DNA of 5,169 nucleotides. Origin: an uncultured Halieaceae bacterium (lineage in GTDB: Bacteria; Pseudomonadota; Gammaproteobacteria; Pseudomonadales; Halieaceae). Position numbers and translations under genes: made by a program. Of the stretch, positions 1 through 5,169 are shown piece after piece. The notes beneath the pieces were generated by a model. It worked only from the letters and a program-made list of their open reading frames with translations, had not been told where the DNA came from and searched no databases. Each line of letters begins with the position of its first letter. The stretch's first letter is position 1. The DNA lies in assembly GCA_913063005.1 (NCBI GenBank), contig CAJXZI010000163.1:1-5169 (forward strand), given 5' to 3'.

Positions 1-690
1 GATATAGCACGGGGTTATACCGCGATTGCAAATGGTGGATTCAGGGTTGAGCCCTGGCTCATTGATCGCATTGAGGATGTCGACGGCAACATTATTTTTC
101 AGGCGGACCCGCTCGTTGTCTGTCGCGAATGCGAGAACCCATCGGTCACTCGCGAGGCCGAGGAAGTCTCGCGGATTGAAGACTTATTGGAGCCAGCTGA
201 GCCAGAGTTTCGCGAGGCGCCGCGCATTATTGATGAACGCGTGACCTACGTGCTCACGTCAATGCTGGAGGATGTTATCAAGCGAGGGACAGGCCGAAGA
301 GCCAGGGTTTTAGAGCGCGACGACCTTGCAGGAAAAACGGGAACCACAAACGGTCCTAGGGATGCCTGGTTCTCGGGGTATAACAGAGATCTTGTGACAA
401 CCACTTGGGTTGGGTTTGATGACTACAGTCTATTGGGTCGTCGAGAATTTGGTGGAACAGCTGCACTACCTATCTGGATCGATTACATGCGGGTAGCTTT
501 ACCGCCTGAAGAGGCCGCTGCAGAGATGCCGCCAGGCGTGGTGCGACTTCGCATTGATAAAGAGTCGGGCACGCGAACAAGCTCGCAATCATCTTCAATC
601 TGGGAGGTGTTCTTAGAAGAGTTCACACCTGCAGGGAAACCAAACGGCGATGAGGACCGCAGCAACGACGATTTGGATGGGCTGTTCTAA
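1..690 (+). CDS. mrcA: Penicillin-binding protein 1A (class A bifunctional PBP), C-terminal fragment
   Basis: This is the C-terminal 229 residues of a class A PBP, a membrane-anchored periplasmic enzyme that polymerises glycan strands and cross-links peptidoglycan. The reading frame is open from base 1, so the start, membrane anchor, glycosyltransferase domain and the catalytic SxxK serine lie outside the window. Visible is the last part of the transpeptidase domain: the A-I-A-N-G-G-F segment near fragment residues 8-14, the R-G-T-G-R-R-A stretch at 95-101, and the active-site KTGTT box at 112-116 (bases 334-348), followed by D-A-W-F-S-G and W-V-G-F-D. The G-R-R-E-F-G-G and A-L-P-I-W-I-D-Y-M segments at 146-163 are typical of proteobacterial PBP1A. 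A C-x-x-C pair (residues 41 and 44) sits in the segment before the KTG box. The tail after about 180 is polar and acidic and ends in D-G-L-F. The symbol mrcA (ponA in Pseudomonas) is inferred from these motifs and the neighbours; family assignment is firm. Confidence 0.95.
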   Translation, partial: DIARGYTAIANGGFRVEPWLIDRIEDVDGNIIFQADPLVVCRECENPSVTREAEEVSRIEDLLEPAEPEFREAPRIIDERVTYVLTSMLEDVIKRGTGRRARVLERDDLAGKTGTTNGPRDAWFSGYNRDLVTTTWVGFDDYSLLGRREFGGTAALPIWIDYMRVALPPEEAAAEMPPGVVRLRIDKESGTRTSSQSSSIWEVFLEEFTPAGKPNGDEDRSNDDLDGLF

Positions 691-728
691 TCAATCTAGG
701 TCTGTTCGAGATCAAAAATAACAGACAT

Positions 729-758
729 AAAAAAACCGGCAGGCTGCCGGTTCTTTTA
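729..758. terminator. Bidirectional intrinsic terminator between mrcA and rpmE
   Basis: A GC-rich hairpin, AACCGGC (734-740) pairing with GCCGGTT (746-752) around a five-base loop AGGCT, is flanked on the plus strand by seven A residues (729-735) upstream and TTCTTTT (751-757) downstream. Read on the plus strand, the stem is followed by an imperfect U-tract and would end mrcA transcripts. Read on the minus strand, it is followed by seven U residues and would end rpmE transcripts. Its position between two convergent stop codons fits a shared terminator. This is a sequence-based prediction. Confidence 0.85.
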
Positions 759-797
759 GTACAAATGCAGTCTGCATCAGCACGATATACGCATGTC

Positions 798-1013
798 TTA
801 CTTGCGCAAGCTTCTGCCCGCAAACCGCTTGTTGAATCGATCAACGCGACCGCCTGAATCTACGATCTTTTGCTTGCCTGTAAAGAAAGGATGGCACTTA
901 CTGCACACATCAATAGTGATATCCTGACCGAGCGTAGAGCGCGTTTTGATCTCGTTGCCACAGCTGCAGCGAGCCGTGATTTCTTCGTAACGCGGATGAA
1001 TATCTGCTTTCAT
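798..1013 (-). CDS. rpmE: 50S ribosomal protein L31, zinc-binding (C+) type
   Basis: This encodes a 71-residue protein of normal length for bL31, a component of the large ribosomal subunit that in the assembled ribosome bridges to the small-subunit head. The sequence is a near-textbook L31: it opens M-K-A-D-I-H-P, has Y-E-E-I-T, and continues with C-S-K-C-H-P-F-F-T-G-K-Q and G-G-R-V-D-R-F-N-K-R-F. Four cysteines at residues 16, 18, 37 and 40 form the zinc site, so this is the C+ form rather than the zinc-free paralogue made under zinc starvation. The start at 1013 was chosen over an in-frame upstream ATG at 1076 because MKxDIHP is the conserved N-terminus and GAGGG (1018-1022) lies four bases ahead. 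It is transcribed away from priA, 40 bases apart, and toward mrcA. No Zur-like operator was recognised. Confidence 0.97.
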   Translation of the reverse strand: MKADIHPRYEEITARCSCGNEIKTRSTLGQDITIDVCSKCHPFFTGKQKIVDSGGRVDRFNKRFAGRSLRK

Positions 1014-1017
1014 GTTG

Positions 1018-1022
1018 CCCTC
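1018..1022 (-). promoter_or_regulatory. rpmE ribosome binding site
   Basis: Read on the minus strand, GAGGG lies four bases upstream of the ATG at 1013. It supports the short, family-conserved start of L31 over the longer in-frame reading that begins at 1076. Confidence 0.7.
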
Positions 1023-1053
1023 AACCTTGCGGGTCCGGTGAAAAAGAGCGCGG

Positions 1054-1081
1054 ATGATACCAGAGCCTAATGCCAATTCAA
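1054..1081 (-). promoter_or_regulatory. Candidate sigma-70 promoter for rpmE, lying inside the 5' end of priA
   Basis: On the minus strand, TTGAAT (plus positions 1076-1081) and TATCAT (1054-1059) are separated by 16 bases. They match the -35 and -10 consensus at four and five of six positions. Transcription would begin near 1047, giving an rpmE leader of about 34 bases that contains the GAGGG ribosome binding site. The -10 element coincides with the priA start codon region (ATGATA on the plus strand). This is a prediction from consensus matching; spacing and position relative to rpmE are favourable. Confidence 0.5.
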
Positions 1082-3252
1082 GTCTTATCGTGTGGGAGAT
1101 TGCGGTTCCTGCCCCTCTTCACAAGACCTTTGAGTATCTCCCCCCCGAAGAGGGAAGGCCACCGCCGGTGGGTTCTCGCGTACTCGTCCCGTTTTCCGGC
1201 CGAGAATCGATTGGATTTTTCATTCGGGCTAGAGCATCCACACTGCCTGACCAAGAAAAGTTGAAACGCGTTATCGCGGTGATTGACAAAGAGAGCTTGC
1301 TCGAAGCACCACTGAAGAAACTCCTCGATTGGGTATCCGACTACTATCTTATCCCACCGGGTGACGCCCTCATGTTGGGTCTGACAGTGAACGAGCGGAA
1401 AGGCAAAAGCCCATGGGTCCCGCCATTGAACGCGCTTATGACGTGTCGCACTGAAGATGACCCGCGTACGGCACTTGCGAGGGCTCCGCAACAACTCCGT
1501 GCACTCCAGCTTATTGGCGAGGGCTGCGTCAGCTTGGTGGAACTCGAAGCTATGGGCATTTCCAAAGCGACACTGCGAGCACTGAGTAAAACGCCATTCG
1601 TGACAAAAGTAGCCATGCCTAACCAAGCGAAGATCTCTACAGCCGATTCGCTGGTGCTTAATTTCGGTCAGAACCAGATCGTAGACAGCGTCACACAGAC
1701 ACTTACATCATTCGCGACGCACCTCGTAGACGGAGTGACCGGCAGTGGTAAAACAGCGGTTTATATCGAGTGCATAAAACGCACCATTGCGGCAGGTCAG
1801 CAAGCGCTGGTTCTAGTTCCTGAAATAGGTCTTACTCCGCAAACGCGATCGCGCTTTGAAGCCGCGCTGGGCTGTGATGTGCCGGTTATTCACTCAGGGG
1901 TCTCTGACTCAGAGCGAGGCAGGGCTTGGGCCATGGCCCGCTCAGGAACCGCGCCTGTCATATTGGGAACGCGCTCAAGTGTGTTTTGTAGTTTTAAATC
2001 ACTGGGCCTCATTATCGTTGACGAGGAGCATGATGGCTCACTCAGGCAACAGGATCATCCGCGCTACTCAGCGCGTGACGTAGCTGTGAAGCGCGGGCAA
2101 ATCTGCAGCTGCCCGGTCATCCTAGGCACCGCCACCCCCAGCCTCGAAACCCTCGCCAATGCACTCGCTAAGCGGTATCACCACCACCGCTTAACCGAGC
2201 GAGCAACAAAAGCAGAGCTACCTAAGATAAGGCTTGTGGATACGCGTGGGCTTGCGCTGACGGCGGGGCTTAGCGACGAGGCCATTGAAGCAATCAACAA
2301 AACCATTGCCCGCGGTGAGCAGGCGCTCCTGTTTCTCAACAAGCGTGGCTTTGCACGATCGATTCAGTGCGAGGACTGCGGATGGACGGCGGAGTGTAAT
2401 CACTGCGACAGCACCATGGCCGTTCACAGATCACCACCAAAGCTCAACTGTCATCACTGTCTATCCTCTCGCCCGACACCGCGATCCTGTGATAACTGCA
2501 AAAGTATCCGGCTGACGAGTAAGGGTGTTGGCACAGAGCAGCTTGAGGCTTTCTTGAAGCGCAAAATCACTAGCGCGCCTTTATTTAGAGTCGACAGCGA
2601 CAGCGTCCCAAGTGTCCCCGTCTTCAAGGAATTGCTCGGCAATATCCAACAGACTCCGTCGGCCGTACTTCTAGGAACACAGATGCTGTCAAAGGGGCAT
2701 CACTTCCCACGCGTTACCTGCGTGGTAATTGTAGACTCGGACAGCCTCTTATTCAGCCCGGATTTCCGAGCCGAGGAGCGTCTCTTACAATTACTCACAC
2801 AGGTCGCAGGACGTTCAGGACGAGAAGAGCTTCGGGGGGAAGTCTTGATCCAGACCCGAAGCCCGGACCACCCACTCATTAAGAACACAGCGACTGCACC
2901 CTACTCTGATCTCGCCCAAGAATTACTCGGTCGGAGGCACTCGTTGGGACTACCGCCATATGGCGCCTTGGGCGTCATTCGCGCAGACGCCAGACAAGAG
3001 CGTGATGCCATCGAATTCTTGTCCCAACTAAAAGAACAGTTAACGCCCAATACTGGCAGCCGCCTTGTCGGGCCCATACCCGCATTGATGACTCGCAGAG
3101 CAGGGCTTTATCGATACCACATCGTAGTACATGGTCAAACTCGCAAGGCCATCCATGAAACCCTAAAGCGAGCAATAAATACGGGTTCAACGCTAAAAAT
3201 AGGACGAAAAACCAGTTGGTTTGTCGAAATCGACCCAACTGAAATCGTGTAA
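1054..3252 (+). CDS. priA: Primosomal protein N' (replication restart helicase PriA)
   Basis: PriA is a 3'-to-5' superfamily 2 DNA helicase that recognises abandoned replication forks and starts reloading of the replicative helicase through the other primosome proteins. The 732-residue length equals that of the E. coli protein. The N-terminal DNA-binding domain is seen in V-P-A-P-L-H-K-T-F-E-Y (18-28) and S-D-Y-Y (95-98). Helicase motifs follow: Walker A G-V-T-G-S-G-K-T (227-234, lysine 233), the DEEH box (323-326), G-T-A-T-P-S (358-363), the G-T-Q-M-L-S-K-G-H-H-F-P segment (541-552), and motif VI Q-V-A-G-R-S-G-R (583-590). Eight cysteines at 439, 442, 448, 451, 466, 469, 479 and 482 form the two zinc sites embedded in the second helicase lobe. 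The C-terminus ends near W-F-V-E-I-D-P, as is usual. The ATG at 1054 adds about ten residues before the E. coli start; it has only a weak AAGAG (1044-1048) ahead. GTG at 1090 is a less likely alternative start. The neighbouring gene argS follows 72 bases downstream. Confidence 0.97.
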   Translation: MIPEPNANSSLIVWEIAVPAPLHKTFEYLPPEEGRPPPVGSRVLVPFSGRESIGFFIRARASTLPDQEKLKRVIAVIDKESLLEAPLKKLLDWVSDYYLIPPGDALMLGLTVNERKGKSPWVPPLNALMTCRTEDDPRTALARAPQQLRALQLIGEGCVSLVELEAMGISKATLRALSKTPFVTKVAMPNQAKISTADSLVLNFGQNQIVDSVTQTLTSFATHLVDGVTGSGKTAVYIECIKRTIAAGQQALVLVPEIGLTPQTRSRFEAALGCDVPVIHSGVSDSERGRAWAMARSGTAPVILGTRSSVFCSFKSLGLIIVDEEHDGSLRQQDHPRYSARDVAVKRGQICSCPVILGTATPSLETLANALAKRYHHHRLTERATKAELPKIRLVDTRGLALTAGLSDEAIEAINKTIARGEQALLFLNKRGFARSIQCEDCGWTAECNHCDSTMAVHRSPPKLNCHHCLSSRPTPRSCDNCKSIRLTSKGVGTEQLEAFLKRKITSAPLFRVDSDSVPSVPVFKELLGNIQQTPSAVLLGTQMLSKGHHFPRVTCVVIVDSDSLLFSPDFRAEERLLQLLTQVAGRSGREELRGEVLIQTRSPDHPLIKNTATAPYSDLAQELLGRRHSLGLPPYGALGVIRADARQERDAIEFLSQLKEQLTPNTGSRLVGPIPALMTRRAGLYRYHIVVHGQTRKAIHETLKRAINTGSTLKIGRKTSWFVEIDPTEIV

Positions 3253-3257
3253 CGAGA

Positions 3258-3263
3258 TACAAT
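3258..3263 (+). promoter_or_regulatory. Possible -10 element of an argS promoter
   Basis: TACAAT matches the sigma-70 -10 consensus at five of six positions and lies just after the priA stop, about 62 bases before the argS start. No convincing -35 element is seen 16-18 bases upstream and there is no extended TG motif. It may be fortuitous, and argS could instead be read through from priA. Confidence 0.25.
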
Positions 3264-3267
3264 AGCA

Positions 3268-3290
3268 CCGGCATATGTTGAAACTGCCGG
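3268..3290 (+). repeat. Inverted repeat in the priA-argS gap
   Basis: CCGGCA (3268-3273) and TGCCGG (3285-3290) can form a six-pair stem with an eleven-base loop. No T-run follows, so it is not an intrinsic terminator. It could be a leader structure in an argS transcript or an mRNA-stabilising hairpin, but the stem is short and no function can be assigned. Confidence 0.35.
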
Positions 3291-3324
3291 AAGGCAGAAC
3301 CCCCGCAGAGAGAAAACGCATTCA

Positions 3325-5010
3325 ATGAAGGACCAAGTAGTCGAATTAATTGGCGGGGCCATTGCCCAGCTCATCACTGATGGCATCTTGCCGGAAGGCG
3401 ATATTCCAACGCCCCAGGTTGATCACACACGAGACCCAAGTCACGGTGACCTGGCGACCAATATCGCTATGGTGCTATCCAAGCGTGCGGGCATGCCGCC
3501 GCGCAATTTAGCCGCTGCAGTCGTAGAGCGGATCCCGGAAAATACAGTTATCTCTCGCTGCGACATCGCCGGCCCGGGGTTTATCAATTTTCACATCTCG
3601 CAAGCAAGTAATTTAGACGTCGTTCGAAAAATCCTCGAAGCTGGTGCAGGCTTTGGCCGCAGCGACGAAGGTGGCGGCAAGCGTGTGCAGGTTGAATTTG
3701 TATCAGCCAATCCGACAGGACCTCTACACGTTGGGCATGGCAGAGGTGCCGCTATTGGCGACGCGCTGTGTCGGCTGTTAGACAACGCGGGATGGTCGGT
3801 TCACAGCGAGTTTTATTACAACGACGCCGGTCAACAGATAAGTAACTTGGCCCTATCTGTAAAAGCGCGCTTGGATGGCGTTGAGCCAGGTGATGACGGC
3901 TGGCCCAAAGACGGATATCAAGGCGACTACATTCGAGAAGTGGCACGAGCCTATGCGGATGGTGAAACCGTTGCAGCTGCCGATAGAACCATTGAGGCAT
4001 CAGGTGATACCGAAAATCTAGCGGATATTCAGGCGTTCTCGGTTGCGTGGCTTCGACGTGAGCAAGACCAAGACCTCAAAGCCTTTGATGTAAACTTCGA
4101 CTGCTACTTTTTAGAGTCATCGCTGTACACCTCGAATGCGGTCGAAGAGGCCGTTGAGCGACTGATTGCCAACGGCCACACCTATGAGCAAGACGATGCT
4201 CTATGGCTTCGCACCACCGACTTTGGCGACGACAAAGATCGTGTCATGCGAAAGCGTGAAGGCGGCTACACCTATTTTGTACCGGACGTGGCTTATCACC
4301 TCAACAAATGGGAGCGCGGTTTCGAGCGCGTGATCAATGAGCAAGGCGCTGATCATCACAGCACGATTACGCGTGTTCGCGCCGGACTACAAGGACTGAA
4401 CAAAGACATCCCCGAGGGCTGGCCCGACTATGTCCTACACCAAATGGTGACAGTGATGCGTGATGGTGAAGAAGTTAAGCTTTCCAAACGCGCTGGCAGT
4501 TACGTGACGCTTCGAGACCTTATCGATGAAGTTGGACGGGATGCGACCCGCTTCTTCTTAACCGCGAGAGCTGCAACCTCTCAGCTCACGTTTGACATCG
4601 ACCTTGCTCTATCCAAAAGCAATGAAAACCCCGTGTATTACATCCAGTATGCGCACGCCCGAATCTGCAGTGTGCAGCGAAAGGCGGTAGAGCAATTCGA
4701 TGGATGGACTCCGGCCAATGGTCTAGATCATCTTGACCAACTGGCACACGACGAGGAGCAGGCGCTTGCCTTAGTGCTCAGCAAGTATCCCGAGGTGGTT
4801 GCCGGGGCGACAAAACGACTCGAACCACACGCCGTAGCCAACTATCTGCGTGATGTCGCGGCGGCTTTCCATTCGTTCTACAACCAGCACAAAATCATTG
4901 ACGAGGACTCAGCAGTGAGCCTTGCGCGGTTAGCACTCGCGTCGGCAACCCAACAAGTGATTGCAAACGGGTTGCATATTTTAGGTGTGTCGGCGCCTGA
5001 GGCGATGTAA
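3325..5010 (+). CDS. argS: Arginine--tRNA ligase (arginyl-tRNA synthetase)
   Basis: ArgS is a cytoplasmic class I aminoacyl-tRNA synthetase that activates arginine with ATP and loads it onto tRNA-Arg. At 561 residues it is slightly shorter than the E. coli enzyme. The N-terminal tRNA-recognition (Add-1) domain occupies roughly residues 1-90, including S-H-G-D-L-A-T-N (39-46) and G-P-G-F-I-N-F (83-89). The catalytic domain carries A-N-P-T-G-P-L-H-V-G-H-G-R-G (128-141) with the HIGH-type signature HVGH at 135-138, then E-F-Y-Y-N-D-A-G (162-169), and a KMSK-type loop K-L-S-K-R-A-G (385-391). The V-Y-Y-I-Q-Y-A-H-A-R segment (437-446) opens the helical DALR anticodon-binding domain, which runs to the end. 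The ATG at 3325 gives the expected N-terminus; GAGAGA (3308-3313) is a distant, weak ribosome binding site. It is co-directional with priA. The sequence seems closer to Pseudomonas-type ArgS than to the E. coli form (impression from memory). No key motif is missing. Confidence 0.97.
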   Translation: MKDQVVELIGGAIAQLITDGILPEGDIPTPQVDHTRDPSHGDLATNIAMVLSKRAGMPPRNLAAAVVERIPENTVISRCDIAGPGFINFHISQASNLDVVRKILEAGAGFGRSDEGGGKRVQVEFVSANPTGPLHVGHGRGAAIGDALCRLLDNAGWSVHSEFYYNDAGQQISNLALSVKARLDGVEPGDDGWPKDGYQGDYIREVARAYADGETVAAADRTIEASGDTENLADIQAFSVAWLRREQDQDLKAFDVNFDCYFLESSLYTSNAVEEAVERLIANGHTYEQDDALWLRTTDFGDDKDRVMRKREGGYTYFVPDVAYHLNKWERGFERVINEQGADHHSTITRVRAGLQGLNKDIPEGWPDYVLHQMVTVMRDGEEVKLSKRAGSYVTLRDLIDEVGRDATRFFLTARAATSQLTFDIDLALSKSNENPVYYIQYAHARICSVQRKAVEQFDGWTPANGLDHLDQLAHDEEQALALVLSKYPEVVAGATKRLEPHAVANYLRDVAAAFHSFYNQHKIIDEDSAVSLARLALASATQQVIANGLHILGVSAPEAM

Positions 5011-5017
5011 GGAAGGA
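5009..5017 (+). promoter_or_regulatory. Ribosome binding site of the gene after argS
   Basis: AAGGAAGGA begins in the argS stop codon and ends nine bases before the GTG at 5027. It is the strongest Shine-Dalgarno match on the plus strand of this window and the main reason for calling a gene there. An ATG directly followed by TAA (5018-5023) lies between it and the GTG. Confidence 0.65.
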
Positions 5018-5026
5018 ATGTAACTC

Positions 5027-5169
5027 GTGCCTACAGTAGAATGTTGTGGTCACGTGCCGAGTCCGCGCTATGGACACGGCTCTGTGAATATTGATGACAC
5101 TGTTTATGTGTATGCGGTTGATAAAAATCCGGTCATGGCGGATGAGTCCATTACCTTGACCGTCGTTGC
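5027..5169 (+). CDS. Unidentified protein, N-terminal fragment; possible kelch-like repeat
   Basis: This frame is open from a GTG start to the window end, giving 47 residues with no stop. An in-frame TAA at 5021-5023 excludes an earlier start. The purine-rich AAGGAAGGA ahead supports GTG at 5027. The gene is not recognised. The N-terminus has no signal peptide, membrane segment or clear low-complexity stretch; it contains adjacent cysteines (6-7). Residues 11-30 carry P-x-P-R-Y-G-H followed ten residues later by Y-V-Y, which resembles the P-R-x-G-H...Y-V-F portion of a kelch beta-propeller blade, although the usual glycine pair after the last strand is absent. Only 16 bases separate it from argS, so co-transcription is likely. 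In Pseudomonas the corresponding position, from memory, holds an SPOR-domain protein, which this does not resemble. That a gene is present is fairly likely; the kelch link is tentative. Confidence 0.55.
   Translation, partial: MPTVECCGHVPSPRYGHGSVNIDDTVYVYAVDKNPVMADESITLTVV

Noticed and set aside
870..1070. Plus-strand 66-codon frame opposite rpmE, as a small protein or priA leader peptide
   Set aside because: It is antisense to the whole L31 coding region and has no distinctive composition or ribosome binding site; its openness follows from the rpmE codons.
1014..1076. N-terminal extension of L31 from the in-frame ATG at 1076
   Set aside because: The 21 extra residues do not belong to any L31 N-terminus known to me, and the conserved MKxDIHP start at 1013 has its own ribosome binding site. 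The extension would also cover the candidate promoter.
1078..1626. A 182-codon open frame on the minus strand, antisense to the 5' part of priA
   Set aside because: It lies entirely within priA, its product is rich in Arg, Phe, Cys and His with no family resemblance, and no ribosome binding site was evident. It is a shadow of the priA frame.
2368..2499. The dense Cys/His segment of PriA as a separate inserted zinc-finger domain
   Set aside because: Eight cysteines in this spacing are the normal PriA zinc-binding insertion between helicase motifs, also present in the E. coli protein.
3268..3290. priA terminator in the priA-argS gap
   Set aside because: The hairpin has a long loop and only six pairs, and it is followed by AAGGCAGAA rather than a T-run.
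2975..3325. A 116-codon minus-strand frame spanning the priA 3' end and the priA-argS gap, with hydrophobic stretches
   Set aside because: Most of it is antisense to conserved PriA C-terminal codons, and the hydrophobic stretches come from reading charged codons in reverse. No recognisable protein.

Overview
The window looks like chromosomal housekeeping DNA from a gammaproteobacterium. The four recognisable proteins all resemble gammaproteobacterial versions, and the order mrcA/ponA - rpmE - priA - argS matches, from memory, the arrangement around ponA/rpmE/priA/argS in Pseudomonas and its marine relatives. Base composition looks close to balanced and no gene stands out as foreign. A marine oligotrophic gammaproteobacterium is a plausible source, but that is inference and the genus cannot be named from this sequence.

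Layout: positions 1-690 hold the C-terminal part of a class A penicillin-binding protein (PBP1A type), cut by the window start. A compact hairpin with U-tracts on both sides (about 729-758) lies between it and the convergent gene rpmE (798-1013, minus strand; zinc-binding ribosomal protein L31). Only 40 bases separate the start of rpmE from the divergent priA (1054-3252; primosomal helicase PriA). The best rpmE promoter candidate lies inside the first codons of priA. After a 72-base gap comes argS (3325-5010; arginyl-tRNA synthetase). Sixteen bases after argS, an unidentified GTG-start reading frame with a strong ribosome binding site begins at 5027 and runs off the window end.

The genes serve separate core tasks: peptidoglycan synthesis, ribosome structure, replication restart and tRNA charging. 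They are not one pathway. The least ordinary part is the 3' end: where related genomes usually carry an SPOR-domain gene followed by hslVU, this window has a reading frame whose N-terminus resembles one kelch-type repeat. No mobile element, CRISPR array, RNA gene or clearly new system is visible, and no gene-free stretch exceeds about 110 bases.
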